Part shown: positions 15,119-21,755 of the stretch, piece by piece | How the letters are laid out: every line of letters starts with the position of its first letter | Position numbering within the stretch: the first letter of the stretch is position 1 | IMG/VR virus record: IMGVR_UViG_3300036790_000408 | Location: 1-64,000 of that record | Reading direction: 5' to 3' (one strand) | From: a virus | Length of the DNA: 64,000 nucleotides | The notes under the pieces: generated by a model | What the model was told of the DNA's origin: nothing | Seen by the model: only the letters and a program-made list of their open reading frames with translations | Databases searched by the model: none | Made by a program: the position numbers and the translations under genes

Positions 15119-16469
15119 GGCGAAACAGATCGGTTTGGTGGAAACGCCAGACCGGCAGCAGGATGCCAGCGGCACCGCGAGCACCATTTTCCTCTCGCAA
15201 CCTGCTGCAAATAATAACGATACCCGCACAATCAAAGCGATCCTGGATGATTTGGTTGAGTTGCAGAAGTACCGCAAGTTCTCGATCAAGGGTCAGCAGA
15301 TGTGCGACCGACGCACGGAGGCGCTGATTGCCAGTAGCCTTGGTTATGACCTTCAGCAGAAGGATCAGGACCAAAAGGCCAGGAAGGCCATATTCCTCCG
15401 CGCCGCGGAAATACGGGAGTCGATCGAGGGCGCGGATAGAGCCGTTATCAAGGCTAATGACAAGTGGCGCAAATTGGTTTTGAAAATCAAGGAGATTACC
15501 GAAATAAAGCACCACAAGGCGCTGCTCAAATGGGACGCGGCCATGGAGAAGCGGCGTCCCGGCGATAATAAGCCGACACCTCCAGAGCCAGTTCTCGCCT
15601 ACCCAGACCCTCCTGTCCGTGAGGTTGTAGCGCCACCGACGCTACCGGATGACGTCGTGACATCAAGACCCGAAAAAATGATCAGGTCGATACTGGCCAG
15701 CGCCACCGCTCGATCTGTCTACGACAATGACAGAAGCGATACCGAAACGGCAATGATTAAGTTGGCCGGCTCTCTGCCGATCTACCCGTGGGCAAGTGAG
15801 ATTAGCGGCTTGGGAGAATTGGGTCTTTCGATCCTTGTAGCAGAAGCGGCTGGTTTCGACCTCGATGAAGAGGGAGTCCCACACCGTAGGGCCATCTCAG
15901 ACTACAGAACAGTCTCGGGGCTATGGAAGCGGATGTGCGTCGCGGTCATGCCGGATGGCACCAGACAGCGCAAGAGCCGGAATGCGGCGGACGCCCTGGA
16001 GCAGAAATACAAGCCGGCCAGGAGGTCTGAGGGCTGGGTGGTGACCGAGTCACTGCTCAAGAAGCAGGTATGCGGTGAGGCGAGGGCCTGTCGCGAGGCC
16101 CTGTTGGCGGACCCGAAAGCGTCGACGGCCCTCGCGAAGCGAGGGATCGATGTGGCAGAGATCAAGACCGCCAAGGCGCTGCATGATCTGACGGCAGAGT
16201 TCGGCATCGAGGCTCGATCCTATGCCCTTGGCCACTACGGCGATGTTTACCTGCGGCGCAAGGCACACACCGCGATCCGGGTCGAACTCACGAGAGAGTT
16301 CCCCGACGTAGTTAATGGGCACTTCAACCCGGAGAAATGGACGCCATCGCGGTGTGACCGGGATGCGAAGCGTGTTATGTTCAAGGATCTTTTGAAGGAC
16401 ATGTGGGTCGAATGGCGCCGGGTAGATCGAGAGGCGACCACCACCCCACTTCAGGATGCCGCAGATTGA
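15111..16469 (+). CDS. hypothetical protein with IS110-like HhH region, about 452 aa
   Basis: Starts at ATG 15111 (MRRAKQIGLV) or GTG 15096, overlapping the upstream gene by 8 or 23 nt. The N-terminal half is helical and charged. The region SGLGELGLSILVAEAAGFDL followed by YRTVSGLWKRMCVAVM resembles the helix-hairpin-helix segment at the C-terminus of IS110-type transposases. No DEDD nuclease domain is seen, so it is not a transposase. Homologues I recall occur in alphaproteobacterial prophages as hypothetical proteins. The gene directly precedes the large hairpin-chain element; a nucleic-acid-binding function is inference. Confidence 0.6.
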   Translation: MRRAKQIGLVETPDRQQDASGTASTIFLSQPAANNNDTRTIKAILDDLVELQKYRKFSIKGQQMCDRRTEALIASSLGYDLQQKDQDQKARKAIFLRAAEIRESIEGADRAVIKANDKWRKLVLKIKEITEIKHHKALLKWDAAMEKRRPGDNKPTPPEPVLAYPDPPVREVVAPPTLPDDVVTSRPEKMIRSILASATARSVYDNDRSDTETAMIKLAGSLPIYPWASEISGLGELGLSILVAEAAGFDLDEEGVPHRRAISDYRTVSGLWKRMCVAVMPDGTRQRKSRNAADALEQKYKPARRSEGWVVTESLLKKQVCGEARACREALLADPKASTALAKRGIDVAEIKTAKALHDLTAEFGIEARSYALGHYGDVYLRRKAHTAIRVELTREFPDVVNGHFNPEKWTPSRCDRDAKRVMFKDLLKDMWVEWRRVDREATTTPLQDAAD

Positions 16470-16532
16470 TGCGGCGCAGCGATGGCCCTGAACCCCACGA
16501 TACCCGTGCGTCGCTCGCCATCGCTGCAATAT

Positions 16533-16642
16533 TCCGACGTCATGTCGGACGAGGCTGGGTCAGATTGGGGTCGAACTCCAGGTGTCCCGCGCCCAGCCTC
16601 ACTCATTCAGTTCGGGTCCAGAGATGGGTCCGGCGACGGAGG
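16533..16642 (+). repeat. structural module copy 1 within the hairpin chain
   Basis: Order: short hairpin TCCGAC-GTCAT-GTCGGA (16533-16549); long hairpin with GAGGCTGGG/CCCAGCCTC (16551-16600); linker ending ATTCAG; hairpin CGGGTCC-AGAGAT-GGGTCCG (16613-16632); then the 5' arm of another long hairpin. The same order and similar sequence recur at 17116-17219. Confidence 0.6.
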
Positions 16643-16812
16643 AACATACACGAGTCGATACCCCAGCAAGACACCTCCTTTCCGTCGCAAACATTCGAAC
16701 GTGTCCGGGACCAGGGGCGTTGCGATATCCTTTCGAGCGGCCGTCTTGGACGCTATGCGGTGGGACTTTTCGTATCTCGTGAACCATACCTGGAGCGTCC
16801 CACCGCAACCTA

Positions 16813-16926
16813 TCCGGCTATGCCGGAGCGCGAGGCTTGCCAGAGAGAGAGCGACAACCAGTGTCATTCAAGCGAGCCTCGCGCACAAAGATCGGACCGG
16901 CCGCAAGGTCTGTCCGTGGGGAGGCA
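16813..16926 (+). repeat. diverged structural module copy 2 within the hairpin chain
   Basis: Same order as the other copies but less sequence identity: TCCGGC-TAT-GCCGGA (16813-16827), directly followed by the long GCGCGAGGCT/AGCCTCGCGC hairpin (16828-16884), then a small hairpin with CGGACC pairing GGTCTG across GGCCGCAA, then the GTGGGGAG stem at 16916. Confidence 0.45.
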
Positions 16927-17115
16927 GAAGTCGATCGAAATCCGAAGACATGCCGTCTCCCCACCCAATCGGAGTTGGAGCCACCGCTCAATCGATACCC
17001 ACTGCAACTGCGCTTCAGTCTCCGACCTTATCACGAGACGCCGCTGGGCAACTGGCGGCTGCGGCGGTGCCACGGAGTCGGCGACACCCAGGACGCCAGC
17101 GCCCGCCGCAAACCA

Positions 17116-17219
17116 TCCGGGAAGCCGGAGAGGCTGGGCCATGGAGGGACCAATATCCCCGGTAATAGCGCCCAGCCTCATTTATTCAGATCGGGCGCAG
17201 AGATGCGTCCGGCAGCGAG
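17116..17219 (+). repeat. structural module copy 3 within the hairpin chain
   Basis: TCCGG-GAAG-CCGGA (17116-17129), long hairpin GAGGCTGGGC/GCCCAGCCTC (17130-17179), linker ATTTATTCAG, then CGGGCGC-AGAGAT-GCGTCCG (17192-17211). Against copy 1, the AGAGAT loop is unchanged while two stem positions change on both sides (U-G to C-G and C-G to G-C), keeping the pairing. Confidence 0.6.
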
Positions 17220-17356
17220 AGATCCAAAAGATGCACGAGACCCCATGCAATTTCGGTTTTCCTCGCTGCGAACATCCGGTGGAGACATCGGAGCGATGAT
17301 TGGAGCAGTTAGCCTGCGAAACCCACATTCATCCCTATCCAATCATCGCAAAACTT

Positions 17357-17422
17357 GCGCGGCCTGCCGGGCGCACCTAGCATTTTAAAGCAGGGGTGGC
17401 CGGTTCGACTCCGGCGCCGCGC
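17357..17422 (+). tRNA. tRNA-like fold, degenerate or remnant
   Basis: GCGCGGC (17357-17363) pairs perfectly with GCCGCGC (17416-17422) as a 7-bp acceptor-like stem. Just inside it, GCCGG-TTCGACT-CCGGC (17399-17415) is a textbook T arm with a 7-nt loop, and the sequence continues GAACCA. The 35 nt between are too short for normal D and anticodon arms and give no clean anticodon stem, so this is either a broken tRNA, a tRNA-like end of the adjoining structured RNA, or a copy of a host tRNA 3' end. Confidence 0.4.
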
Positions 17423-17535
17423 GAACCATGGAGGGTGACATGCCTCACGAGTTCTGAATTACCTCGGGTCCGCGGACCTCCGCAGTGAACTGGGCTTACT
17501 GGATCCAACTTCACATTGATGCGGAGAATGCAAGA

Positions 17536-17799
17536 ATGTCTAAAACATACTTAAAAATCAAACTGATGAGCTTGGCGGCTGAGGCAAAGATCATCCGACG
17601 CCAGGAGCAAAAACTGGTCAAGCGTCGGCGGCAGTTGCGCGCGGCCGGCAAGGAAGTGTCTGAGACATCGGACGTCCTGGTCGGCCTCCACACCCATCGT
17701 ACTCTGGACGTTCGCCGGGAGGCCCGCGCCGCCCATTTGGCCTACGGCTACCTCCGCGGCACTCACGCGGGGGACATAGCTTTATTTTGCAGACTATAA
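17536..17799 (+). CDS. small conserved-type phage protein, 87 aa
   Basis: From ATG 17536 (MSKTYLKIKLMSLAAEAKII) with GGAG 9 nt upstream; a GTG at 17485 would add 17 residues. The ending, with LHTHRTLDVRREARAAHLAY then GYLRG, matches a family of short proteins I recall from phages and plasmids, of unknown function. The stop TAA overlaps the next start (TAATG). Confidence 0.65.
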   Translation: MSKTYLKIKLMSLAAEAKIIRRQEQKLVKRRRQLRAAGKEVSETSDVLVGLHTHRTLDVRREARAAHLAYGYLRGTHAGDIALFCRL

Positions 17800-18137
17800 T
17801 GGAACTTCAAAAGTCTCAAGGCGCATTGACTCAGCATATTTTGGATTTAGGCAAATCGATTGATCAGAGAATGCAGAAATTAGATAAATTAGACGATCTC
17901 CGAATTGAAATAAAGGGTCTCTCAACAATACTTGATGCTACATGTAAGCAACTAGTCGAGGTGAAGGAGAAGGCCGACAGGGTGCACACTTGGGTGGTCG
18001 GTGCCGCTGCGGTGGTTTCCGCAATTGTGATTGTTGCAACAATTGCTTCACGTTTTATACCAGTAGGCATAACGACCTCTGTCGTTAACTATCCAGGACC
18101 GGTCCCCAGCGAACACGTTCCAGCGAATAATAGATGA
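17799..18137 (+). CDS. coiled-coil protein with one membrane segment, 112 aa
   Basis: ATG 17799 overlaps the upstream stop. Residues 1-55 form an amphipathic coiled coil (LGKSIDQRMQKLDKLDDLRI), followed by a single hydrophobic span (VVGAAAVVSAIVIVATIA) and a short proline-rich tail. The sequence is less GC-rich than its neighbours. The topology suits a membrane-tethered accessory or lysis-associated protein, but it lies with replication genes. No family assigned. Confidence 0.55.
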   Translation: MELQKSQGALTQHILDLGKSIDQRMQKLDKLDDLRIEIKGLSTILDATCKQLVEVKEKADRVHTWVVGAAAVVSAIVIVATIASRFIPVGITTSVVNYPGPVPSEHVPANNR

Positions 18138-18141
18138 GGTA

Positions 18142-18333
18142 TTATCTCTGCCAATACCCAGCCCAATTCCGACTAACGGGATGCCTCAACGCGGCGCTGG
18201 TTACCGCCTCATGCAACACCCCGTTCGCATCCCGCCGAGTATCCTCCTTCCAAGCCATCTCGTCGGCGTAGGCGCCCAGGTATTTGCCGCTGATGTGGTG
18301 AGCGATTTCTCCAGCCGTTGCCGAGTTGCCGTT
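18142..18333 (-). pseudogene. C-terminal fragment resembling an ISXO2/IS1595-type transposase
   Basis: A leftward frame without a start encodes about 62 residues including AHHISGKYLGAYADEMAWKE and ending RHPVSRNWAGYWQR, a C-terminus I associate with IS1595/ISXO2-like transposases. Upstream in the same frame are stop codons. It lies partly under the end of the 103-aa gene in another frame, so it is best read as a transposase remnant or an eroded gene. Recognition is from memory and moderate. Confidence 0.35.
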
Positions 18334-18520
18334 CTTTTAGCGAACCTAGGAAGGCCAAAAGATCTTCATGGGCAACGATCAACCGTTTATACATCGCCGT
18401 CTGATCCGGTCGATGCTTGGGGTGATCAGGAGGATAGCGGCCGATTTGGCCGCGAAGCCAGTCCAGTTGGGACTGCACCAAATCAAGATGCCGCTTGACA
18501 GAATCTGAGTCTTCTGGCAT
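18209..18520 (-). CDS. hypothetical protein with frame-shifted-looking tail, 103 aa
   Basis: From ATG 18520 (MPEDSDSVKRHLDLVQ) after AGGCGGA. Residues 1-70 look like a genuine small helical protein (LVQSQLDWLRGQIGRY and YKRLIVAHEDLLAFL). After about residue 70 the sequence becomes arginine-rich and disordered, and here the other frame encodes the transposase-like fragment. A frameshift or fusion junction near 18310-18335 is likely. Confidence 0.45.
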   Translation of the reverse strand: MPEDSDSVKRHLDLVQSQLDWLRGQIGRYPPDHPKHRPDQTAMYKRLIVAHEDLLAFLGSLKERQLGNGWRNRSPHQRQIPGRLRRRDGLEGGYSAGCERGVA

Positions 18521-18600
18521 AAAAAGTCCGCCTATCAAGGGGATGGGTCTGCGTCTCAGCAGTTAATATCCCACCCTGGGTTATGTCATATGCAATCCGT

Positions 18601-18644
18601 CAGCCGCAGTTACCTTTCCGGGGGCTGCGGCTGATTTGCATTTT
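18601..18644 (+). terminator. hairpin terminator, possibly rightward
   Basis: CAGCCGCAG (18601-18609) pairs with CTGCGGCTG (18625-18633) over a 15-nt loop and is followed by ATTTGCATTTT. The interrupted U-run makes it a moderate rho-independent terminator candidate for the rightward replication block. Confidence 0.5.
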
Positions 18645-18666
18645 GCGGCATGCCTTCCCGAGCCGC

Positions 18667-18911
18667 AACTGCCTTACCTAACGCCGCCAAGCCTCAACAA
18701 ACCCTCCGTATCTTAACTGCCGACCATCCGAAACGGAGCGTGCCGCACCTAACCAAATCCACAACTGCCATACCAATCAATCGTAACGAATCGTGCCAGA
18801 CCCTAACGCAACGATCCACGCCTCGACAGGCCTCATGTTGAACTGCCATGCCAGAACTCACCCGACCATTCCGGATGAAGCTGCGCCGAGCCCAAACTTT
18901 CCAGAACTGTC
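18667..18911 (-). repeat. left arm of an inverted GGCAGTT repeat array
   Basis: On the plus strand AACTGCC occurs at 18667, 18715, 18763 and 18841, with AACTGTC at 18905. The first three are spaced exactly 48 nt apart. The surrounding plus strand is C-rich and G-poor. Orientation is opposite to the right arm at 19110-19642. There is no convincing gene in 18540-18900. Confidence 0.6.
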
Positions 18912-18928
18912 TGATCTCATCATGATGT

Positions 18929-18965
18929 GACGGCGACAGATCGTTTGATTATTTGCGTCGCCGTC
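18929..18965. other. central hairpin between the inverted repeat arms (candidate origin element)
   Basis: GACGGCGAC (18929-18937) pairs with GTCGCCGTC (18957-18965) over a 19-nt loop that is AT-rich in its centre (GTTTGATTATTT). It stands between the left and right repeat arms, close to where the plus strand switches from C-rich to G-rich. Confidence 0.5.
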
Positions 18966-19062
18966 CCGGTGGGCGTTTGGTTTGTTGTGGCGGAGATGGA
19001 GCGATTTCACCGCTTTCCATCTGCCCTATTTCGATGTCGATTTCTTCAAGTTTCTCGGTCAA
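18949..19062 (-). CDS. possible very small ORF, 37 aa
   Basis: A TTG at 19062 with AGGA 6 nt upstream opens a frame that reads LTEKLEEIDIEIGQMESGEI and ends in PPGRRRK, with sensible composition. It is open further upstream without a better start. It may be the tail of an eroded gene, or chance. Confidence 0.25.
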   Translation of the reverse strand: MTEKLEEIDIEIGQMESGEIAPSPPQQTKRPPGRRRK

Positions 19063-19109
19063 CCATTGTCCTATGGACTGATCTGGTCCGTTTGGGCACG
19101 GCGTGACAT

Positions 19110-19642
19110 GGCAGTTGTGGCGAGGTGGGTTGATGGGTTGTTGTGGCCTGGTGAGGCAGTTGGGGCCTGGTTGGGTGCGGTGCTGCCTGGGCTGGTACGG
19201 CGCGGTATGGCAATTCAGATAGGACTTGGGACGACCTTGGGATAGGTGACGTCTGGGAGTTCAGATCGGGCCGTTGTGGTTCGTCCGGTTGGGCCGGGTG
19301 CGTTCCGGTGTTGAGGATAAGGCAGTGTAACGCCGGGCACGGCAGTTGAGGATAGAATGCCTTGGTTTCTCGGGCCAAGGTCAGGTCAGTCTGGGCAGTT
19401 GTGGAATGATGAGGCATCGTGAGTTACGGCCGGGTTCGGCGCCGCGTGAGAGGTCTGGCAAGATAAGGCAGTTATGGTGCGGCGCTAGCCAGGACGTATG
19501 GGGTATGGTTTGGCGCCATCTCGGCAGTTCAGGCGCGGCCCGCGAGGGCCAGGAGAGTCATGGCGAGGACGGGCATGGCAGTTCACATGGGGTGCGTTCA
19601 GGCATGAACAGGAAAGGCCTGGAGTGTTCGGGTCAGGCAGTT
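19110..19642 (+). repeat. right arm of an inverted GGCAGTT repeat array
   Basis: GGCAGTT occurs at 19110, 19155, 19341, 19394, 19467, 19523, 19577 and 19636, with variants GGCAATT (19209), GGCCGTT (19269) and GGCAGTG (19321). Spacing is mostly 45-73 nt. All face the same way, opposite to the left arm, and most are followed by NNGG. The plus strand here is strongly G-rich. Reading frames across it (19046-19417 and 19346-19696) have unnatural composition and are not genes. Confidence 0.65.
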
Positions 19643-19667
19643 GCGGTATGGACAGATGGAGTGTGGT

Positions 19668-20129
19668 TTAGCTTGGTGACGCATCTAAGGCCTTGATAGA
19701 AACCTCCGTTCGTTGCTCTTTGCGAGTTGGACATCGGACGGAGGACGCTTTCAATGTCAGGTGCTTTGGATCATCATTCACAATGATCCCCATCCGATGC
19801 AGGCAATCGATCAGCGGCTTCATTCCGCCAACCAATCCATCGTAGTCAGGCTCTCCGACAGAATAGCGTGCAATCGTAACAATCGCATGCTCGATCGGTG
19901 GCCGACCGATCGCATGCGGTATAAGCACCGCAATCTCATTGGCTATGGCCTGCTGGAGCTTCTTCCGCTTGGCCCAGTGGAGCCGCAGGTAAGGGTTCAG
20001 TCGTGGTGTCGGTTTACTCAGCGTGAAGCTGATGACGCCCTCGCCGCCGGCTACCGGGACCGGCGGGATACCCTTTAGCTTCTGCATGCGCTCTTGATGT
20101 ACGCGCAGCCATTGCTCGGTGAAACCCAC
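19668..20129 (-). CDS. rusA: RusA-type Holliday junction resolvase
   Basis: 153 aa. RusA endonucleases cut Holliday junctions during phage recombination. The metal-binding pattern is present: DYD at 95-97 (EPDYDGLVGG), K104, D108 and the DD pair at 119-120 (GIIVNDDPKHL), in family order. The N-terminal SFTLSKPTPRLNPYLR is also typical. It is immediately downstream of the GcrA-like gene, so co-transcribed, and lies near the candidate origin, with the ERF annealing gene in the same region. Confidence 0.9.
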   Translation of the reverse strand: MGFTEQWLRVHQERMQKLKGIPPVPVAGGEGVISFTLSKPTPRLNPYLRLHWAKRKKLQQAIANEIAVLIPHAIGRPPIEHAIVTIARYSVGEPDYDGLVGGMKPLIDCLHRMGIIVNDDPKHLTLKASSVRCPTRKEQRTEVSIKALDASPS

Positions 20130-20130
20130 C

Positions 20131-20775
20131 CTAGTTGCGCACCTCCTTACGAGGTAAATAAGCCAGTTTCTCGTGCGCGCCGCAGTAGCTCGCCAGCGTC
20201 AGGAATGTGGTGTGCGGTCGCTGGACGCGGCACAGGTCAGCGTCGCAATAGATCGACTTGCCGATAACCCACATACAGCCAGAGCCATCCGAGCGCCGCA
20301 CCGGCAGCGACTTGGCTACCCGGGGCGCGGGCGCCGTCTCCTGATGTTGCGGTGCAACAACCTCGCACACGACAACAGCGACAATCTTCTTTTTCGACGG
20401 CACTGGGGTGACCCAGGCAGGCGCCTCGATGATAGCGGTCGGACCGGAGGATTGGGTCGTCGCCAGGGCGCGGACGGGCTCAGGTGAAAGGGATGGTAAT
20501 GGCGGCAGCTTAAATACGGGAGGAGGTGGCGGAGCTATTGTTTTCGGCTGTGATATCGGACGCTCCAAGCCTGGCGGATAGCGCCTGATACAACTCGGCC
20601 TGGCAATCCACTTCATCCTGGTACGCAGCCCGACAATAGCATTCTTGCTGACAACGAGGCCGTATCTGTTGGATATGGTGGTCGCAATTGCTGACGTGGA
20701 AATTCCATCATACCACATTGTTTCAATGTGCTTCACGATATGCTTGCAGTTGTCATTAGTCCAGGTGACAGCCAT
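20131..20775 (-). CDS. GcrA-like cell-cycle regulator family protein
   Basis: 214 aa. The N-terminus (AVTWTNDNCKHIVKHIETMW, then YDGISTSAIATTI, NAIVGLRTRMKW) matches the GcrA DNA-binding domain, which begins with a TWT motif. The C-terminus has the GcrA-type signature GCMWVIG ... YCDADLC ... SYCGAHEKLAY. A long proline-rich linker joins them. GcrA is an alphaproteobacterial sigma-70 cofactor acting at GANTC-methylated promoters; a phage copy could redirect host transcription or time phage genes to the cell cycle (inference). It ends 1 nt before the RusA start. Confidence 0.8.
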   Translation of the reverse strand: MAVTWTNDNCKHIVKHIETMWYDGISTSAIATTISNRYGLVVSKNAIVGLRTRMKWIARPSCIRRYPPGLERPISQPKTIAPPPPPVFKLPPLPSLSPEPVRALATTQSSGPTAIIEAPAWVTPVPSKKKIVAVVVCEVVAPQHQETAPAPRVAKSLPVRRSDGSGCMWVIGKSIYCDADLCRVQRPHTTFLTLASYCGAHEKLAYLPRKEVRN

Positions 20776-20818
20776 CTCAGCGTAACCTCATAGGTCTGGT
20801 GGTTGGAAAAGTACCCCA

Positions 20819-21208
20819 TTATAGCTTTTTGCTGCTCCGTAACTCTCGACCGGCGACAGTAGTGGCCAGCAGCTTGTCGAGCGTGATCATGTTTTTTCCT
20901 AGGCCCTTCTCCTTTGCTATTCTGATGATGGACATGTGATACTTCAGAGGTATCCCCTGCGTTGCCCAATGCCGCACGGTGGGGATCGGTAAGCGGAGCG
21001 TCGCAGCAATCTCACCTGTCCCGCCGATTGCCTTCATGATGTTGCCGGCAAGCGTGCCCGACTCTCTGTTTTCGAAACATGTTCGGTTGCAATACAGCCT
21101 GCTTTCAGCTACGCTTGGGGCAAGCCACATGACATGCCCACACGTACCGCAGGCCACTCTGACCCGACGCGAGGCCTGCCCACTAACGCCATCAACCAAC
21201 TGGTTCAT
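20819..21208 (-). CDS. zinc-ribbon plus Cro/YdaS-like HTH protein
   Basis: 129 aa. N-terminal CGTCGHVM and LYCNRTCFENR suggest a zinc ribbon. The C-terminal half is a Cro/YdaS-type helix-turn-helix: IGGTGEIAATLRLPIPTVRHW then GIPLKYHMSIIRIAKEKGL. It diverges from the rightward 159-aa gene across 67 nt, so it probably controls that intergenic region. Confidence 0.65.
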   Translation of the reverse strand: MNQLVDGVSGQASRRVRVACGTCGHVMWLAPSVAESRLYCNRTCFENRESGTLAGNIMKAIGGTGEIAATLRLPIPTVRHWATQGIPLKYHMSIIRIAKEKGLGKNMITLDKLLATTVAGRELRSSKKL

Positions 21209-21275
21209 GAAATTTATGCCCCCACACGCAGGAGATCATACGCTCGTGATTTGGTCGAGACAAGGGAGACGGTGA

Positions 21276-21755
21276 TTGGAAGCCAAACGGGAATTAACCA
21301 AGCCACAGACTGGCACTTATGTTGTGCTGTTTGTCAAAAAAGGCCCAGACGTGCCGGTTAGGCTGCATAAAATTGACGGCAATTTTACCGCCGATGTGTT
21401 CGGCATGCCGCAGCCAAACTGGCTTGGATACTTCTATCCGGAAAGCAAAACAATATTGCCGCCGTCATATTCTCCGGATGAGGTAGGGGAACTTCTGCTT
21501 GACTGCATCATGAACGGAAGCCTGGATCGGCACCCGTTTGCCCGGATCCTGGCCTACGGAGACGAGTGCACCCAGGCACGGCACGATCAACTGGTGGCGC
21601 AGTGGCAGTGGGCGCAGGTTCATGCCAAATGGCACCCATGTCTTCGGCCGCGCGAGCCTATAAACCTCAGAAGCCTGCCCGCCATGGGCGATTACGTCGT
21701 AGGAGTGAAGAATGGACGTGGAAAGAGACGCCGCCCCGCCACCACCCTCGGGTGA
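21276..21755 (+). CDS. hypothetical protein, 159 aa
   Basis: Begins at TTG 21276 with AAGGGAG 7 nt upstream. Contains GTYVVLFVKKGPDVPVRLHK and a tryptophan-rich stretch (LVAQWQWAQVHAKWHP). Its last 44 nt overlap the next gene in another frame. First gene of the rightward recombination block. No family recognised. Confidence 0.55.
   Translation: MEAKRELTKPQTGTYVVLFVKKGPDVPVRLHKIDGNFTADVFGMPQPNWLGYFYPESKTILPPSYSPDEVGELLLDCIMNGSLDRHPFARILAYGDECTQARHDQLVAQWQWAQVHAKWHPCLRPREPINLRSLPAMGDYVVGVKNGRGKRRRPATTLG

Larger units (their letters stand above)
16476..17422 (+). ncRNA. large hairpin-chain structured RNA candidate (about 950 nt)
   Basis: The interval carries at least ten consecutive long stem-loops. 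Main stems: 16476-16486/16517-16527 (11 bp, 30-nt loop); 16551-16560/16591-16600 (10 bp, 30); 16633-16642/16679-16688 (10 bp with two G-U, 36); 16703-16711/16743-16751 (9 bp with two G-U, 31); 16756-16766/16797-16807 (11 bp, 30); 16828-16840/16872-16884 (13 bp, 31); 16916-16923/16957-16964 (8 bp); 17130-17139/17170-17179 (10 bp, 30); 17212-17219/17262-17269 (8 bp); 17293-17304/17338-17349 (12 bp, 33); then a tRNA-like fold to 17422. Short hairpins lie between. Overlapping frames are arginine-rich and stop-poor only because of base composition. It resembles phage GOLLD/ROOL ornate RNAs in scale; membership is not shown. Confidence 0.65.

Noticed and set aside
15111-16469. IS110-type transposase
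   Set aside because: Only a helix-hairpin-helix-like segment is similar; the DEDD nuclease domain and the Ser region of the transposase are missing.
16403-17299. Long rightward reading frames (298 and 227 aa) in the noncoding interval
   Set aside because: Arginine- and serine-rich composition, three frames open at once, no ribosome-binding site, and the sequence is fully accounted for by stem-loops.
16476-17349. CRISPR array
   Set aside because: The 30-nt loops look spacer-like in size, but the flanking stems differ in sequence from unit to unit, so there is no constant direct repeat, and there are no cas genes.
17357-17428. Functional tRNA or tmRNA
   Set aside because: Too short for D and anticodon arms, no clear anticodon, no tag-peptide frame; kept only as a tRNA-like fold.
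18667-19642. CRISPR-like or transposon terminal repeats
   Set aside because: The motif is only about 7 bp, the spacing varies, the arms are inverted, and no transposase or cas gene is linked to it.
19046-19696. Reading frames of 116-123 aa across the repeat array
   Set aside because: Pro/His- or Gly/Arg-rich, biased composition caused by strand skew; they cover the repeats without any domain.
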